Part shown: piece after piece, positions 34,548-43,281 of the stretch
Layout: every line of letters starts with the position of its first letter
Position numbering within the stretch: position 1 is the first letter of the stretch
NCBI GenBank assembly: GCA_013122435.1
Contig: WYDT01000014.1
Coordinates: forward strand, 62,001-126,000
Reading direction: 5' to 3'
DNA from: Chloroflexi bacterium AL-N1
GTDB taxonomy: Bacteria; Chloroflexota; Chloroflexia; Chloroflexales; Roseiflexaceae
Length of the DNA: 64,000 nt
Notes under the pieces: generated by a model
Told to the model about the DNA's origin: nothing
What the model saw: the letters and a program-made list of their open reading frames with translations, nothing else
Database searches by the model: none
Position numbers and translations under genes: made by a program

Positions 34548-36389
34548 ATGGGAGCGACTTCTGCTTCACCAGCCCATCGTCGTTGGTCGTCTGGTGTGAT
34601 CATTGTCTTACTGGTAAGTCTGGTCGGTGTGGTATTCGTACATAGTCCATCGGTGTATGGTGTTGATGATTATCAGTCAGTCCTGGATCGATCTGCGGAG
34701 AGCGTACACGATTTTGAGGTTGGGGAGAACGATTTCCGCATTAGCGATATGGGTCCAGATGAAGTTTGGCCATATAGCGCATATTGGTCAAGTGTAGTTT
34801 ACAATAGTACAAACCATGAATATCTCGTGGTTTGGACCGGTGATAATGGGGAAAGTCCAAATATAAATCAGGATATCTATGGGCAACGGATTGATGCAGC
34901 TACTGGTGCAGAGATTGGCGAGGATGATTTTCGTATCAGTCATAAGGTTCCTGATGGCGGTGTAGGCTATAGTTTTCTATATCATGATGTTGTATACAAT
35001 AGTGATCTGAATGAATACCTTGTTGTCTGGTCTGGTGGATCTTTTGACGATAGTACTCGGTTTACCAATAAAGGTGTTTTTGGACAACGTCTCGATGGTG
35101 AAACAGGGGCAGAGGTTGGCATTGATGACTTCCGTATTGATCAAACGCTGGACAATACCGGATCTTATCCGTTCTCTCCGGTCATTACTTATAATAACCG
35201 TAATAATGAATATATTGTGGTTTGGTCAGGAGCATATGAAGGTCCAGGTAATAGTCTTTTTAGCCGACGCCTTGCTATTAATGGAAGCCCGATAGGCGAA
35301 GATAACTCGGTGATTAAAAGAGGGGTATTGAGTGGTTCTTATGAGTATAATGTAGCCTATAATCCGATAGAGAACGAGTATCTTGTAGTATGGTCCGACT
35401 CAAGAAATATTCAAGGACGACTCAGGGGTGAAATCTTTGGTCAGCGACTCGATGGGTTGACCGGAACGCTCGTTGGGGTTACTGCCTTTCGCGTCAGTGA
35501 TCAAGTTTCTGATTTTCAGAAACTCGACGCAGGTAGACCTTCAATCGCTTACAACAGCCGTGACAATGAGTATCTGGTGACATGGATGACGTACTTTGAT
35601 GACAGACCGGATAATAATCAAGTTTCAGTTTTAGGACAACGGTTAGATGGCACCAATGGCACAGAAATAGGAAACAATGATTTTTCTGTCGGTGGTGATA
35701 TCTATTCAATAAGTAACACTGCTATCATATATCAGGACAATGATAATACATATTTCGTGACATGGTCTGGGTTTGATCAATCTCGCGATTTGCTCCTCTA
35801 TGGTCAACAGGTGAATGCTATAGGACAGGAATTTGGTGTTGATGATTTTCTGATTGGTAATGGTAGTGGTTTTTTTGCTATCGCTTACAATAATGTTGGT
35901 AGGGAATATCTAGTGACATGGACAAATAGTATTTTAATTGGCGAGGATGATTATGAAAACGATATTTTTGGCCAGCGATTGGCCTTTCATGACGATATAA
36001 CGCCAATCCCAACCACCCCACCAGCATGCGATCCTGAACGTGATGTATGGGGCAAGATCCGTGGTCTGGGCTGGGTCGAGATCGGTAATCGCAGCCAGAC
36101 GTGTACCTATCCTGTGGGTGGCGCGATCTACATCATTCCCAGTGGCAATATCAACGATCCTGATATCGACAGCCAGGTGTGGTATGACGACACGACGTCA
36201 GCACTGGGCCCTGGTGAGCGCATCACAGTGCGAGTAGCTATCCCCGCGTGTGTAGTAGTGCAACAGGATGCCTTCTGGGGTGAGCCTTTGCGGTCGCTCG
36301 ATGGCCAGCGGTATGGAGAACGTCTCCTCGCAGCCGCCCGCTACCACACAGGTGGCACCTGTGATCCGACGCCGTCGGTGAGGCACTAA
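34548..36389 (+). CDS. Secreted seven-repeat (predicted beta-propeller) protein, C-terminus frameshifted
   Basis: From ATG 34548 (AAGGA 9 bases upstream) the product has a signal peptide (SGVIIVLLVSLVGVVFV). About seven repeats of roughly 60 residues follow, each with YN..xNEYLVVWSG and most with GQRLDG.TG.E.G.DDFRI. Seven such units predict a seven-bladed propeller. After residue 480 a second domain begins (ACDPERDVWGKIRGLGWVEIGN). The frame ends at TAA 36387-36389. Just beyond, another frame continues with a Thr/Pro-rich linker and the tail LFVPLITR ending at 36586, the sort of ending seen on other secreted proteins here. The intact protein would thus be about 680 residues. The frameshift lies inside a perfect inverted repeat. 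Confidence 0.7.
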   Translation: MGATSASPAHRRWSSGVIIVLLVSLVGVVFVHSPSVYGVDDYQSVLDRSAESVHDFEVGENDFRISDMGPDEVWPYSAYWSSVVYNSTNHEYLVVWTGDNGESPNINQDIYGQRIDAATGAEIGEDDFRISHKVPDGGVGYSFLYHDVVYNSDLNEYLVVWSGGSFDDSTRFTNKGVFGQRLDGETGAEVGIDDFRIDQTLDNTGSYPFSPVITYNNRNNEYIVVWSGAYEGPGNSLFSRRLAINGSPIGEDNSVIKRGVLSGSYEYNVAYNPIENEYLVVWSDSRNIQGRLRGEIFGQRLDGLTGTLVGVTAFRVSDQVSDFQKLDAGRPSIAYNSRDNEYLVTWMTYFDDRPDNNQVSVLGQRLDGTNGTEIGNNDFSVGGDIYSISNTAIIYQDNDNTYFVTWSGFDQSRDLLLYGQQVNAIGQEFGVDDFLIGNGSGFFAIAYNNVGREYLVTWTNSILIGEDDYENDIFGQRLAFHDDITPIPTTPPACDPERDVWGKIRGLGWVEIGNRSQTCTYPVGGAIYIIPSGNINDPDIDSQVWYDDTTSALGPGERITVRVAIPACVVVQQDAFWGEPLRSLDGQRYGERLLAAARYHTGGTCDPTPSVRH

Positions 36390-36586
36390 CTGCTGAGGCA
36401 ACGGCCACACCAGTTAGTGCCTCACCGACGGCGCCCCCCCTGCCAATCGATCTGTCGCCCACACCAACGGCTGTGTTCGAAGCATCACCGACAGCGACGG
36501 CTGCCGTGCCAACCGCCTCACCGACGGCTGATACCGTATCAGCATCAACATTGTCGCGTCTTTTTGTGCCGCTCATTACAAGATAG
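36365..36586 (+). pseudogene. Out-of-frame C-terminal part of the secreted repeat protein
   Basis: This frame is open from 36365 and encodes a linker rich in Ala, Thr, Pro and Ser (EATATPVSASPTAPP; AVPTASPTADTVSAST), ending SRLFVPLITR at TAG 36584-36586. Such linkers are the normal C-terminal continuation of Chloroflexota secreted proteins. It has no start or ribosome binding site, so it is read as the displaced tail of the preceding gene. Confidence 0.65.
36370..36433. repeat. Perfect 23-bp inverted repeat on the frameshift
   Basis: The left arm is 36370-36392 and the right arm 36411-36433, with an 18-base spacer. The stop codon at 36387-36389 lies in the left arm. There is no T-run, so it is not a typical terminator. 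Confidence 0.8.
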
Positions 36587-36603
36587 GAGTAGTGAGATAC
36601 AAA

Positions 36604-36630
36604 GAGCGGGTAGATCGTTGCTACCCGCTC
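36604..36630. terminator. Hairpin after the secreted repeat protein
   Basis: The perfect 10-bp stem GAGCGGGTAG/CTACCCGCTC has a 7-base loop, 18 bases after the displaced stop at 36586. It is followed by ATCATC rather than a T-run, so terminator function is probable but not certain. Confidence 0.5.
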
Positions 36631-36770
36631 ATCATCAATCCTACTGTTGTGTGGCTACGAGCTACCAAGCTACAATGTATCGATATTCCTGCTGTATTTT
36701 AGTATCAATACCCCTGCTGTAGCTCAAGTAGCAGTTTCATTCATTGTGAAAATAATGTGATCATTTAGCC

Positions 36771-37736
36771 TCACATACGTGACTCAAGCACCCATGTGAG
36801 CAAATCAGTACGAAATTGTGGTGTTTCGATAAAGGGCATGTGACTGACCATATTATAGATTGTGCTTGTTGCATCTGGAATAACATATGCCAGTGTATGT
36901 GCATTACTTAGTGGCACAATCTCGTCATGCGAACCGTGTACGACCCACGTCGGGACACGCACTCGGGCCAAGTCCTGGCGATAATCCTGCCGATGCAAAA
37001 ACATCGATTGGCGCACGTATCTTGGTACATCGGCGTTGTAGCCAAGTGTAGTTATGGTTGCTTCATACGATTGTGGCGTTTTGGTGAGAAGGCGCACAAA
37101 CGCTAACAGGGCATTGATGTTTTCGTGGTAGTCACTCGCAAGCAATCCTGGTAACAGGGGGACAAGGGCCGAGTCGTTTAGTGCATCATCAAAACGAGAT
37201 GACGTTCCGACGAGGACCAGGCCACCAAGTGCCGCTTGACCATAGGCACGTAGATAATCACCAATGATGGCCCCACCATATGACCAACCTATTAATATCG
37301 GTGGACGATGAAGATTGAGGCTTGTCAGGACGGTGTGAAGATCATCAGCCCACGTTTGTGATGATGCATACCCATTATTGTCTGGTTTTCCAGATTGCCC
37401 GTGTCCACGCAGATCAATGGTGATCAGGTGAAAAGCGCGTTGGAGTTGTCGATCTGTCATTAGTGATGACCAGGACAGTGCAGATTGCAAAATACCATGG
37501 ATGAATAATAATGGTTGACCGCGTGGATTACCTCCCGTATAAACGGTGAGTTTTGTCCCATCAGTGCTATTGACACAATACTCATTGGCCCATGGGATGT
37601 TTTGGGTGTACAGACGAGACGTTTTCACGGGTTCGTGGGAAGCTCCGACAGCGATAGATACTCCAAGTGGTGACATTGCCACCATTCCACCAAGACCGGT
37701 GCTGAGAAAATGACGACGAGAGAGACAACCGGACAT
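36771..37736 (-). CDS. Alpha/beta hydrolase with twin-arginine signal
   Basis: The 321-residue protein starts with a Tat-type signal (SRRHFL at residues 6-11, then a hydrophobic segment), so it is probably exported folded. The hydrolase domain has the oxyanion loop LLFIHGILQSALSW and DLRGHGQSGKPD. The catalytic triad is S152 in GWSYGG, D271 in VVHGSHDEIVP and H299 in VSHMPFIE. It resembles haloperoxidase/esterase-like family V hydrolases. AAGGAG with TCTTT before ATG 37736 gives a clear start. The substrate is unknown. It is a single-gene unit convergent with the secreted repeat protein. Confidence 0.85.
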   Translation of the reverse strand: MSGCLSRRHFLSTGLGGMVAMSPLGVSIAVGASHEPVKTSRLYTQNIPWANEYCVNSTDGTKLTVYTGGNPRGQPLLFIHGILQSALSWSSLMTDRQLQRAFHLITIDLRGHGQSGKPDNNGYASSQTWADDLHTVLTSLNLHRPPILIGWSYGGAIIGDYLRAYGQAALGGLVLVGTSSRFDDALNDSALVPLLPGLLASDYHENINALLAFVRLLTKTPQSYEATITTLGYNADVPRYVRQSMFLHRQDYRQDLARVRVPTWVVHGSHDEIVPLSNAHTLAYVIPDATSTIYNMVSHMPFIETPQFRTDLLTWVLESRM

Positions 37737-37924
37737 AAAGACTCCTTGCTACTAGCAATAAGCAGGGGGTTGGGGAGAATGAAAGGGACCAGAAAATCCA
37801 TGCCCCCTGACTGTACAAATGGGTCCCCCACCACGCAGATGTGGTGATTGATATGTATGACTAAATTGATGCATCTACGCCCAGGTAGCATGTACGCTCA
37901 GGTAAGAACGGCAGGGTCGACTAG

Positions 37925-37969
37925 CGGTGCCTTGGCAGCAATAAGTGGAGGTTTGCTGCCAAGGCACCG
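37925..37969. repeat. 17-bp perfect stem hairpin
   Basis: The left arm 37925-37941 (CGGTGCCTTGGCAGCAA) pairs perfectly with 37953-37969 around an 11-base loop. No T-run follows on either strand. Confidence 0.7.
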
Positions 37970-38094
37970 TGTATCATCTCCGGGTATTAGTTTTTCTATG
38001 ATTGCTGGCCTGGCGAACTCCAATTGATCTGTCTCGGGGATCTGAGAGTATCGGTGATATCATTACTATTTGTTCATAGAATCGATGACTCTTT

Positions 38095-38106
38095 GTTTAT
38101 ATAAAC
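38095..38106. promoter_or_regulatory. 12-bp palindrome, second copy
   Basis: GTTTATATAAAC is identical to 476-487. Here it lies in the long intergenic region upstream of the hydrolase gene on the minus strand. Confidence 0.3.
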
Positions 38107-38369
38107 GAATACTGCGATAACTTTTTGCGTATACTAAGCGGGAAAAGTGTGCAAAAAGTTGTTATGACAGGATATCTATGCTCTGTCAGAGCATCTGAAA
38201 TGGATCTGTACACATCTTGAGGTTTGGGCTTTTGAGATGTTCAGATGCGTGGTAGGATTGACGTACTTTAAGTTGCAAACCTTGAAGGGTTTGTTTTCGC
38301 GTAACTGTGTAAGTCCTGTTATGGTGGGATGCGAGAAGTCGAATGACCAAAACTGCAGATAGACATAAT

Positions 38370-38972
38370 CTACTTGTTCTCTCCACATCCTGCTGGTGTG
38401 TTACTACCGATCTCATCGATTTTGGTGTGAATGGCATCGCGCAGGAATCGAGTTGTTCTTGATGGATCATTTTGTGATCGTTCCAGAAACATGTGGTAAT
38501 CAGATAATGCAGCACAGAGATCGCCCTGCTCATGGTAGGTCAGCCCGCGATTGGAGAAGACAATTGCCACGTTTGGGTTGTCTTCGAGTGCGGCGGTGTA
38601 GTCAGCGATGGCGGCAGCGAGGTTGCCCAGATCGCGGTAGGTGGTTCCCCGATTGATGTAACTGCTTCCAGTGTCTTTAGGTGTTACCAGCAGCGCCTGA
38701 TCATAGCGTGCAATCGCGTGTTGCAGCAGGCTGGTGCGCCACGCTTCGTTGTGGGTAGTATGGGCTGCTTCGCGAAGGAGGCTGGCTTGCTCATAGTGGA
38801 AGTCGTCTCGTGGTGTGCCAGCGATCCGGTAGGCGTACTCAATGAGGTGGTTGGTACCAATGTGTGTAGAGATGGCCAGCAACCGGGGTGATATGCCAGC
38901 CATCCCCATGATGATCAGAACGAGTATGCCAATTGCCACCAGCGTGACTCGGGACAAGCGGGGTTTGAACAT
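38370..38972 (-). CDS. Membrane-anchored TPR protein
   Basis: The 200-residue protein has an N-terminal span (VTLVAIGILVLIIMGMAGI) and then tetratricopeptide repeats: LLQHAIARYDQALLVTPKD, SYINRGTTYRDLGNLAAAIADYTAALEDNPN and VFSNRGLTYHEQGDLCAALSDYHMFLERS. These mediate protein contacts. AAGAAGGAG 5 bases before ATG 38972 decides the start (an ATG 7 codons upstream overlaps the Shine-Dalgarno). It lies 40 bases after the end of the tandem solute-binding protein gene and runs the same way, so they may be co-transcribed. The partner is not known. Confidence 0.8.
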   Translation of the reverse strand: MFKPRLSRVTLVAIGILVLIIMGMAGISPRLLAISTHIGTNHLIEYAYRIAGTPRDDFHYEQASLLREAAHTTHNEAWRTSLLQHAIARYDQALLVTPKDTGSSYINRGTTYRDLGNLAAAIADYTAALEDNPNVAIVFSNRGLTYHEQGDLCAALSDYHMFLERSQNDPSRTTRFLRDAIHTKIDEIGSNTPAGCGENK

Positions 38973-39012
38973 GGGAACTCCTTCTTTTTTCATTTCTCAA
39001 TACACGTGTTTC

Positions 39013-41595
39013 CTACCGTAGTCCGTTATATTCTGGATCGATCTGTGTGGCACAGGTCGCGCCATCGGTGTCTCCGCTCACACAGTCAAGGTATTGCTCG
39101 GTCAGAGTCTGGGCGTCGGCAAGTTCTTCGGCCAAATCGGCTCCCTGCAATGCCCGATCAACGGCACGTAGAAACCAGAAGTAGTCGATCATTGCATCGT
39201 TCGTGAGTGTGGCTGTGCTCTGGCTGAGGGCCTCATCATAGGCTGCATACACTTCCGCAGCACCGTCGGGCAGTGTTTGGTTGGTAATAAGTGCACGATT
39301 GGCCGGGAAAAGCCCTTGCAGTCCCGATGTGTCATTGGTGAGGTGTTTCAGCCATGTCCAGCATGCGCGGGGCTGGCTGGTGTTGGCCGAGATGTGGAAC
39401 CCCAGCATCCGCAGGCGGTTGGTGGTGACCGTTCCGGTACTCAATGGTGGTGGGGTAAGCACCGTCGTGAATGTGGACGATCCGTGATCGACAGAGCTAA
39501 GTCCAAAGACAAACCACATGCCGGCGCGACCCTGGAAGATGGCTTCGCTCCCCACGGTTGGCCACGAGTCTATGGTGTAGCCCTGTAGCTGGGTGTGTGG
39601 CGAGGTGCTGCGAAGCAGATCGATGTACCACTGAACCGCTTCGATCAAACGTGGATCGGTGAAGTTGGGCTGGATGGGATCGCTGCCCTGCGTTGTCGCT
39701 ACCTCCAGACGATCCAGAAAGAAGAACAGTTCTTTGGGATGTGGTCCGGTTGTGGCATAGCCATACTGCTGGTCATCGCCACCCCCAAGTGTGAGTTGCT
39801 GGGCAGCGGCCTGAAAGTCGGCGGGTGTCCACGCAGCGCTGGGTGGTTCGATCCCGGCGGCCTCGAACAGCTCCTGATTGTAGGCCAGTGCCAGCAGGTC
39901 GACGGCGTAGGGTAGCCCATGCAGTTCGCTGTCCCGCTGATAGGGTGCGAGGAGACCCATAGCGTAGTTGTCCAGAGCAAAAGTGTTATCGGCGTCGATG
40001 AGTGGTTGCAGGTCTAGCGTGGCATCCATCTGCTCCAGATGTAGCGGATCGATCGACATAAAGCAGTCGGTATTCGCAGCGGTGTTGGCCAGGTTTCGGT
40101 TTGGTCCAGCACTGCTGCCGTCGATAGTGACAAAGACGTCGGATTGTTGCTGGTGAAAGGACCGGGCGATCTGGCGCAGCTGATCATCGTTAAAGCCGAG
40201 GGTGCCAAAGGTGATGGTGGCAGCCCCGGCGGGAGCTTCATCGGGCATGGGCGTAACAACGACAAATGGCTCGGGGGTACCAACGGGTTGCGCTTGTGTT
40301 TGTGCCTGAGCAATACTGTCCTCAAGCATGGTTTGAGCACCTTCTAGCGCTTCTTCGGGGGTTTGTTCACCACTCAATGCTGCATACAGCGCTGAATAGA
40401 GGGTCATATAGAGTCGCTCGTCCAGGCTGTGATCAAAAACACCACCAGGTCGTTCTAAGAGGGTTTGAATCGCTGCTTCTGCTTCATCATCGAGTTTGTC
40501 CCAATAGCCCACCTGTTCGGCAATCGATTTCCGCGCTGGAAAATGACTGGGAACCTGAGAGACCTCGGCCTGAAATGGGGCAGGTTGTTGACTTAGAAAG
40601 GAGAGCCAGCGCCATGCCTCTTCAGGATGTTGGGTACCATTACTCATAATGAAACCAGGAGCACTGCCCCAGAAAAAAGGTGTTGGTAGCGGTGGTGTAG
40701 CAATTGTGCCTATTTCAAAATCTGGTTGTTGCTCTGGCGGCAGAAAAGTCATAATATCTGGTGACCATATTCCTAGACGCTGGTCGAGAATAAGTTGCTG
40801 TAGCGCCTCCATATCAAACTCTTGACCGCTATGGACGATCTCTTCGTAAATAACCCCATTTTTGGTAAGTGTTATCACCTCTTCAAGCAGCGTGGCAATA
40901 GTGGGATCATCAAGGGATATCTGGTCGATAGGAGTGCTTAATATCTCAGTACGCTCATTCAGTCCACTGAAAAACTTTATGATCGCACCTTCTGTCCCAT
41001 AGACGGTATCTGTATTTGAGGAGGTGGTAGCAATTTGTTCTGCGGCTGCCAGCACATCCTGCCAGGTCCACTCAGGTGTTGGTGGTGGCAATTGGCTCTG
41101 GCTCCATAGTTCTTTGTTGTATGAAGTGAAGAATACAGGACGTGCATGAGGCAAAAGATAGATGTCGCCATCCTGACTCAGGATTTCCAAGGCCCCATTG
41201 TGATAATCATCCCGCTGAAAGGTACGGTCAGCATCAATAAAGGGGGTGAGATTTCGCAGATAGCCACGCGGAATATCGTCTGGTGTGACAAAGGACACAG
41301 CAGCGGTATCAACGGCGTGGACCGTCTGTGCAAGTTGTTGATTGGAATGATTGCTCGTCGTATCTGTTATCTCAGTGATGGTATTGAGTGACTCAAAGCG
41401 GATTTGAATATGGGGGTTCGCTGCTTCAAAGGCCTCGATCAGTGGCATGTAGGTGTCACGTGCCGATTCATTAGCGGCGAAACTAATGGTGACTAATTCT
41501 ACTGCATTTGGGGTGGTCATCATGGGAGTTGGGGGTGTAGGTGTGCAAGCACCAAAGATTACTGCAAATAGAAAAAATGATATATACCGATACAT
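39013..41595 (-). CDS. Lipoprotein with two tandem ABC-type solute-binding domains
   Basis: The 860-residue product has a lipoprotein signal peptide (lipobox FGAC, C17). Two family-1-type extracellular solute-binding domains follow in tandem. The first (about residues 30-430) has LIEAFEAANPHIQIRFES, DDIPRGYLRNLTPFID, FFTSYNKELW and GSAPGFIMSNGTQHPEEAW. The second (about 460-840) has FGTLGFNDDQLRQIARSFHQQ, LDLQPLIDADNTFALDNY, LLALAYNQELFEAAGIEPPS and AGMWFVFGLSS. These domains normally deliver sugars to an ABC importer, but no permease or ATPase is adjacent. One protein is usually one such domain (about 420 residues), so the fusion is unusual. The start has no clear Shine-Dalgarno; ATG 41595 is the only sensible choice. 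Confidence 0.82.
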   Translation of the reverse strand: MYRYISFFLFAVIFGACTPTPPTPMMTTPNAVELVTISFAANESARDTYMPLIEAFEAANPHIQIRFESLNTITEITDTTSNHSNQQLAQTVHAVDTAAVSFVTPDDIPRGYLRNLTPFIDADRTFQRDDYHNGALEILSQDGDIYLLPHARPVFFTSYNKELWSQSQLPPPTPEWTWQDVLAAAEQIATTSSNTDTVYGTEGAIIKFFSGLNERTEILSTPIDQISLDDPTIATLLEEVITLTKNGVIYEEIVHSGQEFDMEALQQLILDQRLGIWSPDIMTFLPPEQQPDFEIGTIATPPLPTPFFWGSAPGFIMSNGTQHPEEAWRWLSFLSQQPAPFQAEVSQVPSHFPARKSIAEQVGYWDKLDDEAEAAIQTLLERPGGVFDHSLDERLYMTLYSALYAALSGEQTPEEALEGAQTMLEDSIAQAQTQAQPVGTPEPFVVVTPMPDEAPAGAATITFGTLGFNDDQLRQIARSFHQQQSDVFVTIDGSSAGPNRNLANTAANTDCFMSIDPLHLEQMDATLDLQPLIDADNTFALDNYAMGLLAPYQRDSELHGLPYAVDLLALAYNQELFEAAGIEPPSAAWTPADFQAAAQQLTLGGGDDQQYGYATTGPHPKELFFFLDRLEVATTQGSDPIQPNFTDPRLIEAVQWYIDLLRSTSPHTQLQGYTIDSWPTVGSEAIFQGRAGMWFVFGLSSVDHGSSTFTTVLTPPPLSTGTVTTNRLRMLGFHISANTSQPRACWTWLKHLTNDTSGLQGLFPANRALITNQTLPDGAAEVYAAYDEALSQSTATLTNDAMIDYFWFLRAVDRALQGADLAEELADAQTLTEQYLDCVSGDTDGATCATQIDPEYNGLR

Positions 41596-41681
41596 TGAGA
41601 AAATTTCCTTATATGCTTATATAGGCTTGGTCAGGTAAACACCAAGCCTATTCAGAAAGTTAGTTTTTATATGTATATAGC

Positions 41682-42119
41682 TTAAGTAATAGCAAAGAGA
41701 TTTGCTTCATAGTGGTCGGGATTTGTTCGCTCTCCAAAAGCCCAATCAACTACCCACCCACCCTTTGGAAGTAAAAGCTCAACAGGTGGTGCTCCATGCC
41801 AATTCCATCTGTCAATACAACCAGCACTTGATGCACATGTTGCAGCATTTCCTCCAGGACCAACGTATTTCTGTCCAGCTGCACGTGTGATCGAAGCCGA
41901 TGAAAAGATGGCTCCATAGTGAGGTTGCCAATCTTCCCAGTAGAGAATCTTTACCTTATCTGCTTTTACGTTGTTAATCCAAAATCCTTCTGGAGTTGGA
42001 CCACCATCATTGCCAAAATCAGGGCTTGCACTATCCTGTGCGAAAACACCGCTAGTTGTTGAACTTAACAACACCATTACTGTTGCGGCCAGGATAATCT
42101 TCAATCGTTTCATCATCAT
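41682..42119 (-). CDS. Small secreted protein of unknown function
   Basis: The 145-residue protein has a signal peptide (KIILAATVMVLLSSTTSGVFAQ) and a mature part rich in Trp, Gly and Pro: EGFWINNVKADKVKILYWED, NAATCASSAGCIDRWNWHGA and LLLPKGGWVVDWAFGE. Two Cys in CASSAGC could form a disulfide. AGGAGGG lies just before three consecutive ATG codons; ATG 42119 is the first. A copy of the shared upstream element (42286-42326) lies 167 bases before the start. No family is recognised. It could be a surface or released protein. Confidence 0.7.
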   Translation of the reverse strand: MMMKRLKIILAATVMVLLSSTTSGVFAQDSASPDFGNDGGPTPEGFWINNVKADKVKILYWEDWQPHYGAIFSSASITRAAGQKYVGPGGNAATCASSAGCIDRWNWHGAPPVELLLPKGGWVVDWAFGERTNPDHYEANLFAIT

Positions 42120-42285
42120 AACCCTCCTGACATAATCATAGTAAGTAATAGATATCCCAGACTAGAAACTGCTGTGCTTGCTTAAATTGGCTGTGAAATG
42201 AGTGTTTGTTTAATTCTCTTTTCTAATAGTTCTGGATATGCTCCCTTCTCCTCACATACAATATATGGCGTCCTCGGAAATATAA

Positions 42286-42326
42286 ATAGGGTATTTCCGG
42301 CAAACCACCATGCCGGATTCGGCAAT
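42286..42326 (-). promoter_or_regulatory. Shared upstream element, copy 1
   Basis: The 41-base segment contains CCGGCAAACCACCATGCCGG with a following GCCGGATTCGGC dyad. It matches copy 2 (44776-44816) over its length, and copy 3 (46794-46819) in the core. It lies upstream of a minus-strand secreted-protein gene. Confidence 0.55.
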
Positions 42327-42417
42327 TTGTTTTGTGTGTGGATATGCAGAAACATGATTCACGTAAAAATGCTTTTTATTGCAAAACGTGTAATGTATAT
42401 CCACTTCTCTGTGATTA

Positions 42418-42822
42418 TCAAAAATCAAATTTACCAGAAGAGTCCGTTCGGAAAGACACATTTCTCTGAGCACTGGTGCCAGGTTTATTTGAAGGCTCAA
42501 CAATGAGATTAATTGTGCCTTCAGAGGCCGGATCAACGTTTTCCAGAAAACCTTCAATAATACATGGCTGCTCTTGTGGGGTAAGTGGTATGGTGGAACA
42601 TTCAAAAAATGTTAGTTCAGTTACACGTGCATTGCTCTCTAAAGACAGAATAACAGTTGCTGGTTCAGACAGTTGGAGACGGTATTCTATATTAGACGAC
42701 TGTTGTGTAATAAATAACTCAGTGTTAAGTAGGGATATGGTTGGTACATTTTCGCTATTGTTACACGCGCCAAGCCCAAGGGCGACACTGAGTAGATGAA
42801 TTATTATGACGAAGAGACGCAT
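42418..42822 (-). CDS. Small lipoprotein of unknown function
   Basis: The 134-residue protein has a lipobox ending at C20 (LGLGAC) after a hydrophobic signal. The mature part is beta-like (NIEYRLQLSEPATVILSLES, GTINLIVEPSNKPG) and resembles an extracellular beta-sandwich. Two Cys (ECSTIPLTPQEQPC) may pair. It runs the same way as the membrane protein gene upstream, with 57 bases between them. I recognise no family. Confidence 0.65.
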   Translation of the reverse strand: MRLFVIIIHLLSVALGLGACNNSENVPTISLLNTELFITQQSSNIEYRLQLSEPATVILSLESNARVTELTFFECSTIPLTPQEQPCIIEGFLENVDPASEGTINLIVEPSNKPGTSAQRNVSFRTDSSGKFDF

Positions 42823-42879
42823 TATTTCCTCATGTGGATAGGCATTTTAAGGTGATTTATGAAAAGTATATATGGTCAC

Positions 42880-43281
42880 TCATGATTTAACATCTTTGTG
42901 CCAGATTAATTTCAAGTATGCTCCAATACGACTCGCAACAAGATGACTCAGATATCTCCCGATGTAGCCAAAACAGCCGCCAACAGTGCCCCAGATGAAC
43001 GTGCCAACTAACATGAGTTGTGGATCGGTATCACCGTTCCAGTGAGCCAGTGACACAATCATCATACCAATGACAACCCCAACTACCCCATTTTCAATTG
43101 GCTGATTGTGTCGCTGCCCGTTGATAGACCCAATAATAGCGACAATAACGCCAAATAGAGCCCAGACTACTAATCCTCCATAAGGTCCATCCCCAAGTGT
43201 CCCGCAAAGTCCACCATAGAGTGCACCGGTGATGATGCGAAGTATGAGGTAACTGTTAGTTATATTTCTCTTGCTATACAT
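42880..43281 (-). CDS. Small polytopic membrane protein
   Basis: The 133-residue protein has about four hydrophobic segments: LILRIITGALYGGLCGTLG, LVVWALFGVIVAIIGSI, NGVVGVVIGMMIVSLAHW and LMLVGTFIWGTVGGCFGYIG. The many Gly resemble small glycine-zipper-like membrane proteins. Its ATG overlaps the upstream stop by one base (TAATG on the minus strand), so the two are translationally coupled. Function is unknown. Confidence 0.7.
   Translation of the reverse strand: MYSKRNITNSYLILRIITGALYGGLCGTLGDGPYGGLVVWALFGVIVAIIGSINGQRHNQPIENGVVGVVIGMMIVSLAHWNGDTDPQLMLVGTFIWGTVGGCFGYIGRYLSHLVASRIGAYLKLIWHKDVKS

Larger units (their letters stand above)
37737..38369. other. Long intergenic region with three inverted repeats
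   Basis: About 630 bases without a convincing gene. It holds a strong 17-bp stem hairpin (37925-37969), the palindrome GTTTATATAAAC (38095-38106), a 10-bp inverted repeat AACTTTTTGC/GCAAAAAGTT (38119-38128 with 38151-38160) and a small hairpin ATGCTCT/AGAGCAT (38178-38194). A noncoding RNA is conceivable; nothing proves one. Confidence 0.45.

Noticed and set aside
36365..36433. Programmed frameshift at the inverted repeat
   Set aside because: No slippery heptamer is visible before the stem and the required shift is not the usual one; mutation or error is likelier, though not excluded.
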